Source of the DNA: Paenibacillus ferrarius
GTDB lineage: Bacteria > Bacillota > Bacilli > Paenibacillales > NBRC-103111
Length of the DNA stretch: 39,957 nucleotides
Direction of reading: 5' to 3'
Assembly (NCBI RefSeq): GCF_002027705.1
Contig: NZ_MBTG01000044.1
Span: 1-39,957, forward strand
Position numbers and translations under genes: made by a program. Numbering within the stretch: position 1 is the first letter of the stretch; the number at the start of each line of letters is the position of its first letter. The notes under the pieces are model-generated. The model did not search any database and was not told the origin of the DNA. It saw only the letters and a program-made list of their open reading frames with translations. Below are positions 1-7,759 of the stretch, in pieces.

Positions 1-12
1 TACGGGTCACCA
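1..12 (+). tRNA. 3' end of a tRNA, probably tRNA-Glu (partial)
   Basis: The first bases read as an acceptor-stem 3' strand ACGGGTC, discriminator A and CCA. This would pair with a 5' strand GGCCCGT, as in Bacillales tRNA-Glu. The next genes are Val, Asp, Phe, Thr and Leu, the same relative order as the large Bacillus tRNA operons, where Glu precedes Val. The body of the gene lies outside the window, so the identity is an inference. Confidence 0.5.
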
Positions 13-18
13 ACTAAT

Positions 19-73
19 CCCCACAAAGTGACGTATTGCTGACGAAGCATATTCCGATTACTTTGCGTGGGCC
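19..73. repeat. tRNA-spacer hairpin repeat, copy 1
   Basis: This spacer between tRNAs starts CCCCACAAAGTGACGT and ends ACTTTGCGTGGGCC, so its ends are self-complementary (CCCAC and AAAGT against ACTTT and GTGGG). A similar spacer lies at 277-328. It may be a processing signal or a small dispersed hairpin in the tRNA operon transcript. Confidence 0.6.
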
Positions 74-91
74 CGGTACAACACTTCCCAT

Positions 92-167
92 GAACGCTTA
101 GCTCAGCTGGGAGAGCACTACCTTGACAGGGTAGGGGTCGGCGGTTCGATCCCGTCAGCGTTCACCA
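92..167 (+). tRNA. tRNA-Val (GAC)
   Basis: This is a full cloverleaf. The acceptor stem is GAACGCT/AGCGTTC with discriminator A and an encoded CCA. The D-arm is GCTC/GAGC. The anticodon stem CTACC/GGTAG encloses the loop TTGACAG, giving anticodon GAC. The T-loop is TTCGATC. Confidence 0.96.
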
Positions 168-194
168 TAAATTGGCCTTAACAAGTTTTCATGT

Positions 195-271
195 GGAGCT
201 GTGGTGTAGTGGCCTAACATGCCTGCCTGTCACGCAGGAGACCGCGGGTTCGAATCCCGTCAGCTCCGCCA
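195..271 (+). tRNA. tRNA-Asp (GTC)
   Basis: The acceptor stem is GGAGCTG/CAGCTCC with discriminator G and encoded CCA. The anticodon stem CCTGC/GCAGG encloses CTGTCAC, giving anticodon GTC. The T-arm GCGGG/CCCGT carries the loop TTCGAAT. It follows tRNA-Val after a 27-nt spacer, so the two are co-transcribed. Confidence 0.96.
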
Positions 272-276
272 TTCAA

Positions 277-328
277 CCCCACAAAGTGACGTGAAGCTTT
301 GAAGCAATTTCCGAATACTTTACGGGGA
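277..328. repeat. tRNA-spacer hairpin repeat, copy 2
   Basis: This spacer runs from CCCCACAAAGTGACGT to TACTTTACGGGGACC. It shares its left end with the copy at 19-73 and also keeps an ATTTCCGA-TACTTT right half. The ends are complementary, so the RNA would fold into a long imperfect hairpin between tRNA-Asp and tRNA-Phe. Confidence 0.6.
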
Positions 329-346
329 CCCAATTAACAACATCAA

Positions 347-422
<76 letters not shown>

Positions 423-438
423 TTTCTTAATTAAATAC

Positions 439-514
<76 letters not shown>

Positions 515-527
515 TGAATCCTAATAA

Positions 528-606
528 GCCGGCGTGGCGGAATGGCAGACGCGCTCGACTCAAAATCGAGTGGGAAACCGTGGAGGTTCGAGTCCTCTCG
601 CCGGTA
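528..606 (+). tRNA. tRNA-Leu (CAA)
   Basis: This is a class II tRNA with a long variable arm. The acceptor stem GCCGGCG/CGCCGGT is followed by discriminator A. The anticodon stem CTCGA/TCGAG encloses CTCAAAA, giving anticodon CAA. Unlike the other four genes it does not encode CCA: the next bases are TCA, so the tail must be added or repaired after processing. It is the last gene of the cluster. Confidence 0.93.
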
Positions 607-629
607 TCATGAGAAAGTACTAGGATAAA

Positions 630-664
630 AAAGAGTTAAGCAAATCGCTTAGCTCTTTTTTTTA
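630..664 (+). terminator. terminator of the tRNA operon
   Basis: An AAGAGTTAAGC / GCTTAGCTCTT hairpin is followed by a run of eight T about 25 nt after tRNA-Leu. Confidence 0.9.
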
Positions 665-713
665 TTTATCTGGAATGAATAACCTAAAGGGGAAATTACA
701 GGTTGTAAAATTG

Positions 714-752
714 TTGACACATTTACTTGCTAAGTATATAATTGCTATAGCA
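714..752 (+). promoter_or_regulatory. sigma-A promoter with palindromic operator for the marR operon
   Basis: A perfect -35 TTGACA (714-719) and -10 TATAAT (737-742) are separated by 17 bp. The perfect palindrome TGCTATAGCA (743-752) directly follows the -10, over the expected transcription start. A palindrome in this place is typical of an autoregulatory MarR operator, but binding is inferred. Confidence 0.8.
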
Positions 753-777
753 TCTAAATAGGCAGAGGTGAACTGAT

Positions 778-1227
778 ATGAAAATGGAAAACTCTTTTGG
801 ATTTGTTTTGAACCACGCGGGGCGTAGAATGACGCAGCTGTTGAATGTTAGTTTTCAACCTTACGATATCACAACTGAGCAATGGGTCGTACTCAGCCGC
901 TTGGTGGAGGAGGATGGCATTACGCAGAAGCTGCTGGCGATTCGAGCCGAAAAGGATCAAACGAATATTACGCGTATTCTCGATCAACTGGAGAGAAAAG
1001 GCTTAGTAGAGAGAAGAGCCAATGAGACGGATAGAAGATCATTTTTGACGTATATTACAGATCAAGGAAGAGCTTTGAATGACATTCTTACCCCGATTGA
1101 ACGTAGGGTTATTGCTTCTCTGCTGAGTCAATTTTCGGAAGAGCAGGTGCATCTATTGCGCAATATGCTTAGCCAGGTTACGAATAAAGCTAACGAAGGC
1201 ATCAAGGAACTGGAGGCTCGGCAATGA
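778..1227 (+). CDS. MarR-family transcriptional regulator
   Basis: This is a 149-residue winged-helix repressor of normal MarR length. The central DNA-binding region contains the recognition helix and wing segment TNITRILDQLERKGLVERR at about residues 61-79, flanked by helices that form the dimer interface. The start ATG at 778 has AGAGGTG at 764-770 upstream. It follows a strong sigma-A promoter whose start region carries a perfect 10-bp palindrome, which suggests autorepression relieved by a small ligand. The stop codon overlaps the start of the MFS transporter (ATGA), so the two are translationally coupled. The likely job is to control that exporter in response to its substrate. The ligand cannot be told from sequence. 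Confidence 0.92.
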   Translation: MKMENSFGFVLNHAGRRMTQLLNVSFQPYDITTEQWVVLSRLVEEDGITQKLLAIRAEKDQTNITRILDQLERKGLVERRANETDRRSFLTYITDQGRALNDILTPIERRVIASLLSQFSEEQVHLLRNMLSQVTNKANEGIKELEARQ

Positions 1228-2426
1228 GTGAAGAGAACAGATTATGGAACCGCGGTTTTGTTGCTGTATGTTTCAGCAGCTTTTTTTTGTTTATGACTTT
1301 TTACATTCTGGCCGTCACCCTGCCGATATTTGTTACGGAAACGCTGCACGGAGGTCAGCAGCAGGTTGGCTTGGTGATGACGGTATTTATTTTCTCAACC
1401 GTGATCTTTCGGCCTTTAACCGGCAAATGGATGGATGAATGGGATCGGAAAAAGATTGTTATTGCCGGGCTTAGCTTATTTATCTTATGTGTGGCTATGT
1501 ATCCATTCGTGCATCAATACTATGTATTGTTAGGCTTAAGACTTATCCATGGCATCAGCTTCGGTATGGCAGCCACCGCTACGGGGGCTATTGCGATTGA
1601 GTTAGTGCCTGAACGCCGCAAAGGTGAGGGGATTGGCTATTTCAGTCTTTTTATGAGTCTGGCGATGGTCGTGGGCCCTTTTATTGGTTTGACAATTACG
1701 CAAAGTCATAATAATAACCTCTTGTTTGGCGTTTGCATCCTGCTTGGATTTCTGGCCTTCATTTGCGGGCTGTTCATCCGCCTACCCAAAAGAGTCGTTA
1801 ACACCAAAGCGATCGCAGCCAAAGGCTGGAGGAAATTTATCGAACCAAGCGCTTTGCCGATTTCATTGACGGGCAGTGTATTAGCCTTTTCATATGGGGC
1901 GATTACTACGTTTCTTTCCGTTTATGCGAAGGCTATTGGTTTAGAATCATATGCCAGCTATTTTTTCATGGTATTCGCCTTGGCTATTGTCGTATCTAGA
2001 CCTTTTATTGGCAAATGGTTCGATCGTTACGGTCCCAATCGGCTGGTTTACCCAGGCATTATTTTATTTACAGTGGGTATGATCGGGCTTAGCCTGACGC
2101 AATCCCCCCTCCTCTTTTTGCTGGTAGCTGTGCTGCTTGGACTTGGATTCGGCGCACTTCTTCCGAGTTTTCAAACTATCGCTATACAAGCAGCGCCTGC
2201 TCATCGCAGAGGGCTTGCCACAGGTACGTATTACGTGCTTTTTGACGTCGGCTATGGGATCGGATCCTACGTTCTCGGCACGATTGCTTCCAAAACAAAC
2301 TACCATACGATGTATTTTGTCGCAGGACTTGTCGTTGCTTGTTCTTCGATCATTTACTATGGGCTCTATCATCGGAAACCAGCAGCATCGAATGCGAAAA
2401 AGAAGCATGTTCTACAGCAGGATTAA
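1224..2426 (+). CDS. MFS transporter, probable drug or metabolite exporter
   Basis: This 400-residue polytopic membrane protein has about 12 hydrophobic segments, the usual Major Facilitator layout. The loop between TM2 and TM3 carries a motif-A-like GKWMDEWDRKK near residue 68, and a second-half counterpart GKWFDRYGPNR is present near 260, showing the internal 6+6 duplication. The C-terminus is short, Lys-rich and cytoplasmic. It is coupled by a 4-bp overlap to the MarR gene upstream, a standard arrangement for a regulated efflux pump. The substrate is unknown. A terminator follows at 2437-2481. Confidence 0.9.
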   Translation: MSEENRLWNRGFVAVCFSSFFLFMTFYILAVTLPIFVTETLHGGQQQVGLVMTVFIFSTVIFRPLTGKWMDEWDRKKIVIAGLSLFILCVAMYPFVHQYYVLLGLRLIHGISFGMAATATGAIAIELVPERRKGEGIGYFSLFMSLAMVVGPFIGLTITQSHNNNLLFGVCILLGFLAFICGLFIRLPKRVVNTKAIAAKGWRKFIEPSALPISLTGSVLAFSYGAITTFLSVYAKAIGLESYASYFFMVFALAIVVSRPFIGKWFDRYGPNRLVYPGIILFTVGMIGLSLTQSPLLFLLVAVLLGLGFGALLPSFQTIAIQAAPAHRRGLATGTYYVLFDVGYGIGSYVLGTIASKTNYHTMYFVAGLVVACSSIIYYGLYHRKPAASNAKKKHVLQQD

Positions 2427-2436
2427 ATCATTGAAG

Positions 2437-2481
2437 AGGGCTGCCCGCAGGTCATGTGACCTCTGGGACAGGCCCTTTTTT
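2437..2481 (+). terminator. terminator after the marR-MFS operon
   Basis: An AGGGCTG...CAGGCCCT outer stem with an inner AGGTCA/TGACCT stem is followed by TTTTTTCTC. The stem is imperfect but long. Confidence 0.75.
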
Positions 2482-2503
2482 CTCATTTAAGGCTATACTC
2501 TTC

Positions 2504-2536
2504 TTCGTAGTTTACGAGTTATCCTATATAATAGGA
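2504..2536 (+). promoter_or_regulatory. possible promoter with dyad before the epimerase gene
   Basis: TATAAT at 2527-2532 lies inside the dyad TCCTAT-ATA-ATAGGA (2522-2536). A TTCGTA 17 bp upstream is only a poor -35. The dyad may be an operator. The call is tentative. Confidence 0.4.
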
Positions 2537-2584
2537 GTGAACTTATTCTACCTTGTTTATGTTAACAATATGGGAGTGTGTACC

Positions 2585-3544
2585 ATGCGCATTTTGGTTA
2601 CCGGCGGGGCGGGCTTTATAGGCTCTCATATCGTCGATGAATTAATTCAATTCGGGCATCATGTACATATTTTGGACAACTTGACGACTGGTCATCGAGA
2701 AAATCTCAATTCACAGGCGATCTTCCATTATGGCGATTTACTTGATCATGGATTGGCTGAGGCATTCGCAGCTTCACAACCGGAAGTGGTCATACATCAT
2801 GCAGCTCAAATCGATATTCAAACTTCACTTGCGAATCCTATGTTGGATGCGCAGATTAATATTCTGGGTACGATTGCGGTGTTGGAGCAATGTCGTATGC
2901 ATGGTGTGCGAAAGATCATATACGCCTCCTCTGCAGCCGTATACGGTACGCCGCAGTACTTGGGCTTGGATGAAGTCCACCCAATAAGACCACTTTCGTT
3001 CTATGGGATATCCAAGCAAACGCCAGAGCAGTATATTGGAACCTATGCCGCCCTCTATGAGCTGGATTATACGATATTGCGCTATGCGAATGTATATGGC
3101 ATCCGGCAGGATCCGAAGGGCGAGGGTGGTGTAGTTTCCATTTTCGTAGACAAGCTTCTGGAGGGCAAACAACCGTTGATTTATGGCGATGGGGAGCAGA
3201 CGAGAGATTTCGTATATGTCAAAGATATTGTCCGCGCCAATATAGCCGCTCTGAACAATGGCAGTCATGGACTCTATAATATTAGCTGCAATGAACAAAC
3301 GAGTGTCAATGTGCTGTTGAGGGAAATGTGCGAAATTAGCTGTACACACTTCGATCCAGTTTATTTACCCATTCGAAAGGGAGATATCGTCCACAGCAGA
3401 CTGGATAATCAGGCCGCTCTCGAAGGGTTGGGCTGGAGTCCATTATATAGCCTAAGGGATGGTTTGAGAGAAACATTGGACTATTACAGAAAGCAATATC
3501 AGTCTAAGGGAACGAACGAATCCAATGGATCTAAGCTGATCTGA
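2585..3544 (+). CDS. NAD-dependent sugar-nucleotide epimerase (GalE-like)
   Basis: This 319-residue extended short-chain dehydrogenase has the nucleotide-binding GGAGFIGS at residues 7-14 and the catalytic YGISK (Tyr-x3-Lys) with an upstream SSAAVYG serine segment. Family members interconvert UDP-glucose and UDP-galactose or related sugars in the cytoplasm. The exact substrate is not readable from sequence, so no symbol is given. The ATG at 2585 was chosen because GGGAG sits 8 nt upstream and because the Rossmann fold begins right after it; longer in-frame starts would add a non-homologous leader. It appears to be a single-gene unit, and it converges on the araC-family gene with only 17 bp between stops. 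Confidence 0.88.
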   Translation: MRILVTGGAGFIGSHIVDELIQFGHHVHILDNLTTGHRENLNSQAIFHYGDLLDHGLAEAFAASQPEVVIHHAAQIDIQTSLANPMLDAQINILGTIAVLEQCRMHGVRKIIYASSAAVYGTPQYLGLDEVHPIRPLSFYGISKQTPEQYIGTYAALYELDYTILRYANVYGIRQDPKGEGGVVSIFVDKLLEGKQPLIYGDGEQTRDFVYVKDIVRANIAALNNGSHGLYNISCNEQTSVNVLLREMCEISCTHFDPVYLPIRKGDIVHSRLDNQAALEGLGWSPLYSLRDGLRETLDYYRKQYQSKGTNESNGSKLI

Positions 3545-3561
3545 TTGCTGGATCCTGTCCT

Positions 3562-4425
3562 TTATCTCATGGCCTTTCTCGCAGCAGCCGGCGTCATGCC
3601 GAGCATTCTTTTGAACATGGCATGGAAATGGGGCAGACTATCGAAGCCGCACATTTCGGCGATAATACCGATGTTGACGTCACTTTCGCTCAGCAGCTGC
3701 TTCGCACGAATGATTCTTTTGGTCATCAGGTAGGTGGTAATGTTCATTCCAATCAACTGCTTGAATACCCGGCTGAAATGGGCAGGAGAGACAGAAGCTT
3801 GCTTCGCTAGGGACGTTAAACGGATGTCGTCGCAGTAATGCTGCTCAATATAAAGTAAGATATCTCGCATCCATAAGGGACCAACCGAGGAGTCTCCATT
3901 GGTTGTCTTGCGTTCAGGCCCCAGCTCACGCTGCAAATAAAGCAGTAGCTCCAGCAGCTTCAAGTAAATGGCTTGGCGTTGGCCTAAATGCGAATGCTTC
4001 AGTTCTGTCTGTATGGACTCCAACGTAAATTCGATCTGCTGACGCTGAGGAAGCAGCGTTTCAAATTTGTAATTGCGCAGTTCCGCGGCTTGCTCAAAAC
4101 TTCGTAAATAGGAGAATGCCTCATCCAGATTGGGGGCCTGCGCCAGACTTGGACTGAAATAAATCGCTGTAGACGTAACGGGCAATTCTTTGTCCGGCGT
4201 TGCTCGGTGAATTGTATTGCCTGGGATGAGGAACAGATCGCCTTGCTTCATATCATAAAAAGTATGATCAATGAAGAAGGTGCCTTGCCCACGATACACA
4301 TACACAATTTCATACCAGTCGTGAAAATGGTCAGGCAGCTCGCTTAGCGAGCTTTTTGTGTTTTTATAAGCAAAAGAGAGTGGGAAGGACTCGTTCGTAT
4401 CGAATGTTTTACGTATGGGATGCAT
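3562..4425 (-). CDS. AraC-family regulator with N-terminal cupin
   Basis: This 287-residue protein has a cupin-like ligand-binding domain at about residues 20-140 (HFHDWYEIVYVYRGQGTFF region) and a double helix-turn-helix at about 190-287, with SLAKQASVSPAHFSRVFKQ as the first HTH and IIAEMCGFDSLPHFHAMFKR as the second. This layout is typical of sugar-responsive activators. The start has AAGGAGG upstream on the minus strand. It is divergent from the lactonase/reductase/dehydrogenase operon across about 146 bp, so it is most likely that operon's activator, sensing the sugar or an intermediate. Confidence 0.9.
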   Translation of the reverse strand: MHPIRKTFDTNESFPLSFAYKNTKSSLSELPDHFHDWYEIVYVYRGQGTFFIDHTFYDMKQGDLFLIPGNTIHRATPDKELPVTSTAIYFSPSLAQAPNLDEAFSYLRSFEQAAELRNYKFETLLPQRQQIEFTLESIQTELKHSHLGQRQAIYLKLLELLLYLQRELGPERKTTNGDSSVGPLWMRDILLYIEQHYCDDIRLTSLAKQASVSPAHFSRVFKQLIGMNITTYLMTKRIIRAKQLLSESDVNIGIIAEMCGFDSLPHFHAMFKRMLGMTPAAARKAMR

Positions 4426-4497
4426 GGTGAGCCTCCTTCTGAATACAGATTTATTCTATAATATCAAGAAACCGTACAAATGTGCTAGATATCAATA

Positions 4498-4541
4498 TTT
4501 CATATGATTTCATTAGTGATACAATAGAAAAAAGCGATACC
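4498..4541 (+). promoter_or_regulatory. possible promoter of the sugar-oxidation operon
   Basis: A -10-like TACAAT (4520-4525) has only a weak TTTCAT 16 bp upstream. A weak -35 is common at AraC-activated promoters. Downstream, AAGCGATACCA (4531-4541) resembles half of a CcpA cre site but is too far from consensus to call. Confidence 0.35.
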
Positions 4542-4571
4542 ATAAATAAAGTTATGAAAAAGGAGCGCGCT

Positions 4572-5402
4572 ATGAGAATTGATGCACATCAGCATTACTG
4601 GAAAATAGATCGTGGCGATTATGGGTGGTTAACGCCGGAGTTGCCGGTCTTGTATCGTGATTTTCTGCCAGATGATTTGTTGCCTATCTTGCATCAACAG
4701 GATGTGAGTCAAACGATTGCCGTCCAAGCGGCGCCAACCTTAGATGAAACAAATTATTTATTAAGCTTAAGCGAAGGATCAGATACGATTGCGGGTGTCG
4801 TAGGTTGGCTTGATTTAAATGACCCCGACGTTCTTGCACAGTACCAAAGATTCAGCCAGCATCCCAAATATGTGGGCTTCCGAGTCATGATTCAAGAAAT
4901 GCCGGATGCGAACAGCATACTAGAGCCTCATTTTGTTGAAGCTCTGCGATATTTTGCCGGGGAGGATGTTCCCGTAGATTTGCTTGTAAAATCCGAGCAA
5001 TTAGCGCCAGTTATTGAGCTTTTGGACCAGGTCCCGAGGTTGCGGGCAGTGATCGATCATATCGCGAAACCTCGGATTGGGGAGGGGGCTACTGAGCCTT
5101 GGAAAAGTCAGATGGCAGCTATCGCCAAGCATTCGAATGTGTACTGTAAGCTTTCGGGTATGGTGACGGAAGCGAACCCAACGAGCTGGGTCAAAGAAGA
5201 TTTTACAGTATACATCCGGCATGTTCTGGAAGTATTCGGAACGCAGCGAGTATTATTTGGGAGCGATTGGCCTGTATGCTTGCTAGCGGCTGATTATGAT
5301 GAAGTCATCGGGGTACTGACGCACGCCTTGCCGGAATCTTGGACTCAGCACGACAATGACCGTCTATTTGGACTAAATGCAAAGGAGTTTTATAAACTAT
5401 GA
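4572..5402 (+). CDS. amidohydrolase-type sugar lactonase (COG3618-like)
   Basis: This 276-residue amidohydrolase TIM barrel resembles L-fucono-/L-galactono-lactonases. The N-terminal DAHQHYW supplies metal-ligand histidines (H6, H8), IDHIAKP a later histidine, and the C-terminal FGSDWP the catalytic aspartate. The ATG at 4572 was chosen because AAGGAG lies 6 nt upstream and the conserved fold starts at residue 2; an upstream in-frame start would add 30 residues of AT-rich leader. Its stop overlaps the next start (ATGA). Together with the aldose dehydrogenase and zinc dehydrogenase that follow, it would hydrolyse the 1,5-lactone made from L-galactose or L-fucose. Substrate choice is inferred from context. 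Confidence 0.82.
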   Translation: MRIDAHQHYWKIDRGDYGWLTPELPVLYRDFLPDDLLPILHQQDVSQTIAVQAAPTLDETNYLLSLSEGSDTIAGVVGWLDLNDPDVLAQYQRFSQHPKYVGFRVMIQEMPDANSILEPHFVEALRYFAGEDVPVDLLVKSEQLAPVIELLDQVPRLRAVIDHIAKPRIGEGATEPWKSQMAAIAKHSNVYCKLSGMVTEANPTSWVKEDFTVYIRHVLEVFGTQRVLFGSDWPVCLLAADYDEVIGVLTHALPESWTQHDNDRLFGLNAKEFYKL

Positions 5403-6343
5403 AATATCGTAAACTGGGCAAAACAGGGCTGGATGTCTCGGTACTGAGCTTCGGCGCCTCCTCGCTTGGCTCCCTCTTCCGGGAAACCAACGAGGAAGAA
5501 AGTATTTGGACCGTTCATACGGCTGTTGATCTAGGAATTAACCTAATTGATGTGTCCCCCTATTACGGTTTAACCAAGGCGGAAACTGTCTTAGGCAGAG
5601 CTATTGCCCAAATAGACAGAGAACGCTTTATTTTGACAACGAAAGCAGGACGTTACGGCGACGCCGAGTTCGACTTCTCGAAGGAGCGGATCATTCGCAG
5701 TGTGGATGAGAGCTTAAAGCGCCTTTATACGGACTATATCGATATTTTATATTTGCATGATATTGAATTTGTGGCTTTTGATCAGCTTGTTGAGGAAGCC
5801 TTCCCTGCACTGGATGCATTAAAGCAATCTGGGAAAATTCGTTTTTTCGGCGTATCCGGATTACCGCTGTCTGTGTTTGAGAAGTCGCTGGCTGTGAAAG
5901 AGTTTGATTCTGTCTTGTCTTATTGCCATTATGCTTTGAATGACACGTCCTTGCTGGATGTAGTTCCACTGTTGGAGCAGCATGGGGTTGGCTTAGTGAA
6001 TGCATCGCCGCTGTCTATGGGACTGCTGAGCACTAGACCCGCTGCTGCTTGGCATCCTGCACCGGCTGACATTCAGTGGCTCTGCAAGGAGGCGGCTGAG
6101 CACTGCGCAAGCAAAGGCGCTGACATCGCGAAGCTGGCGGTGCAATATGCAACGGCGAACGAGCGAATTCCAACGACACTGGTCAGTACAGCCAGTCCGG
6201 ACAATATCCGCAAAAACATCGCATGGACGGATGAGCCGATGGATACTGAGCTGCTGCAAGAAGTGCTGGACATTTTGGAGCCAATCCGCAACAAGTCATG
6301 GATTAGCGGAAGACCTGAATATAACGAGAAGACTTACGTGTAA
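5399..6343 (+). CDS. aldo/keto reductase, L-galactose/L-fucose dehydrogenase-like
   Basis: This 314-residue aldo/keto reductase barrel has catalytic residues visible in order: Asp and Tyr in DVSPYYG, Lys in TTKAGRYG, and His in YLHDIE. The DVSPYYG and YLHDIEF segments resemble the L-galactose dehydrogenase / L-fucose dehydrogenase branch rather than general AKRs. It would oxidise the aldose to its lactone with NAD(P)+. It overlaps the lactonase by 4 bp, and the zinc dehydrogenase follows 12 bp later, so all three are one translationally linked operon. Confidence 0.83.
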   Translation: MKYRKLGKTGLDVSVLSFGASSLGSLFRETNEEESIWTVHTAVDLGINLIDVSPYYGLTKAETVLGRAIAQIDRERFILTTKAGRYGDAEFDFSKERIIRSVDESLKRLYTDYIDILYLHDIEFVAFDQLVEEAFPALDALKQSGKIRFFGVSGLPLSVFEKSLAVKEFDSVLSYCHYALNDTSLLDVVPLLEQHGVGLVNASPLSMGLLSTRPAAAWHPAPADIQWLCKEAAEHCASKGADIAKLAVQYATANERIPTTLVSTASPDNIRKNIAWTDEPMDTELLQEVLDILEPIRNKSWISGRPEYNEKTYV

Positions 6344-6355
6344 GGGAGGGTTCGG

Positions 6356-7369
6356 ATGAAAGCGATCATATGTGAACAGATTGAGCAGTTTAACCTTGTA
6401 GAGATGAGGGAGCCTACTGTCAAAGCGGGTGAAGCCATCGTTCGTATCAAAAGAATCGGTATCTGCGGGACGGATTTACACGCCTATAAAGGGAATCAGC
6501 CATTTTTCAGCTACCCGCGTGTACTTGGTCATGAACTTTCCGGCTACGTCGAGGAAATTGGCGAAGGGGTCTTGGGACTGCAGGCTGGCGATCTGGTCAG
6601 CGTCGTCCCCTACATGCATTGCGGAACATGCATTGCTTGCCGCAATGGCAATACGAACTGCTGCACCGATATGAAAGTACTTGGCGTGCATATGGATGGA
6701 GGAATGAGAGAGTTGGTATCTATACCCGCCAGCCATCTCATTAAAACCGAAGGGCTGACGCTGGATCAAGCTGCGATGCTGGAGCCGCTTAGCATCGGAG
6801 CTCACGCTTTGCGAAGATCGGGGCTTCGCGCCGGTGAAACTGCGCTCGTCATTGGCGCAGGGCCGATCGGACTCGGCGTCATGATCCTGGCGAAGCAGTT
6901 TGGCGCGACCGTCATCGCGATGGACATCAATGATGAGCGGCTGGCGTATTGCCGCAAGTGGGCAGGCGTCGATCAGACCGTGAATGCGCTGCAGCAGCCG
7001 AAGGAGCAGCTAGCTGAGCTAACGAACGGCGATATGCCCACTGTGGTCTTCGATGCGACCGGCAACGCGCGGTCGATGACGGACTCCTTCGGACTTGTCG
7101 CGCATGGCGGCAAGCTCGTGTACGTTGGCCTCGTGAAGGCTGATATCACGTTCCATGATCCGGATTTTCATAAGCGGGAGCTAACGCTTATGGGCAGCCG
7201 CAACGCAACGATGGAGGATTTCGACACCGTATGTAAAGCGATGCAGACGGGAGTCATCGACATTGAAAGCTACATCACACACCGTGTTTCCTTCGAGGAC
7301 ATGATCGGGGAGTTTGAGACTTGGCTCAAGCCGGAGTCCAAGGTAATCAAAGCGATCGTTTGTTTGTAA
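6356..7369 (+). CDS. zinc-dependent dehydrogenase, L-galactonate 5-dehydrogenase-like
   Basis: This 337-residue medium-chain dehydrogenase has catalytic zinc ligands C37 and the GHE pair H59/E60, a structural zinc site at C89, C92, C95 and C103, and the NAD(P)-binding GAGPIGLG. The closest remembered types are sugar-acid dehydrogenases such as L-galactonate 5-dehydrogenase and sorbitol dehydrogenase relatives. GGGAGG precedes the ATG. In this operon it would take the aldonate made by the lactonase to a keto acid (L-galactonate to D-tagaturonate in the known route). The 3' half is noticeably more GC-rich than the 5' end. Confidence 0.85.
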   Translation: MKAIICEQIEQFNLVEMREPTVKAGEAIVRIKRIGICGTDLHAYKGNQPFFSYPRVLGHELSGYVEEIGEGVLGLQAGDLVSVVPYMHCGTCIACRNGNTNCCTDMKVLGVHMDGGMRELVSIPASHLIKTEGLTLDQAAMLEPLSIGAHALRRSGLRAGETALVIGAGPIGLGVMILAKQFGATVIAMDINDERLAYCRKWAGVDQTVNALQQPKEQLAELTNGDMPTVVFDATGNARSMTDSFGLVAHGGKLVYVGLVKADITFHDPDFHKRELTLMGSRNATMEDFDTVCKAMQTGVIDIESYITHRVSFEDMIGEFETWLKPESKVIKAIVCL

Positions 7370-7413
7370 GGACGCGCCCAACTGCTTGTAGGCAGATGGG
7401 CGTGTTTTTTTTT
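7370..7413 (+). terminator. terminator of the sugar-oxidation operon
   Basis: A strong hairpin ACGCGCCCA / TGGGCGTGT with an inner CTGC/GCAG stem is followed by nine T, directly after the dehydrogenase stop. Confidence 0.93.
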
Positions 7414-7512
7414 AGAAAGTATAAGTTTTTGGGTGGATTTAAGGGGTTTTCCCTTTTTAGTTGACGTCCATCACAGGCCTCTTTGCTTTGGAGGTTTTCG
7501 GTCTTGAGTAGT

Positions 7513-7651
7513 ATCTAATGAACTGTAGAATGCTTATCGACGAGAAAATGGCTGCTTTGGAGATGTAATGAACTGGATTGGCATTATTCGGTACTTTATT
7601 GCCCGAATGGTTAGCAATTGCTTGAAATAGCGCATCTGGCATTCATTAGAT
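7513..7651. repeat. diverged 139-bp inverted-repeat element
   Basis: The segment is bounded by perfect 10-bp inverted repeats, ATCTAATGAA (7513-7522) and TTCATTAGAT (7642-7651). Inside, TAATGAACTG occurs at 7516-7525 and again at 7566-7575, exactly 50 bp apart, and AATAGCGC occurs in reverse orientation near the right end. The 50-bp period and GAACT...GC-TAT layout echo the 178-bp elements at 7965 and 17295, so it may be a diverged relative. No coding gene is seen here. Confidence 0.45.
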
Positions 7652-7728
7652 TTTCAGAATGGGCGATTTTGGCCGGATAAAGGTTATTGGGTTCGTAAGG
7701 AAACTTGCGAAGGTGTATGGATTTGAAG

Positions 7729-7754
7729 ACCTAGCCGTCGGCTAGGCCTTTCTT
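7729..7754 (+). terminator. terminator-like hairpin upstream of the structured RNA
   Basis: CCTAGCC-GTC-GGCTAGG is followed by CCTTTCTT. The stem is strong but the T-run is interrupted. Confidence 0.5.
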
Positions 7755-7759
7755 ATTGG

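Noticed and set aside
7457..7642. A 61-codon minus-strand frame in the 1.15-kb non-coding region
   Set aside because: It overlaps the inverted-repeat element, has no Shine-Dalgarno site and no recognisable product.
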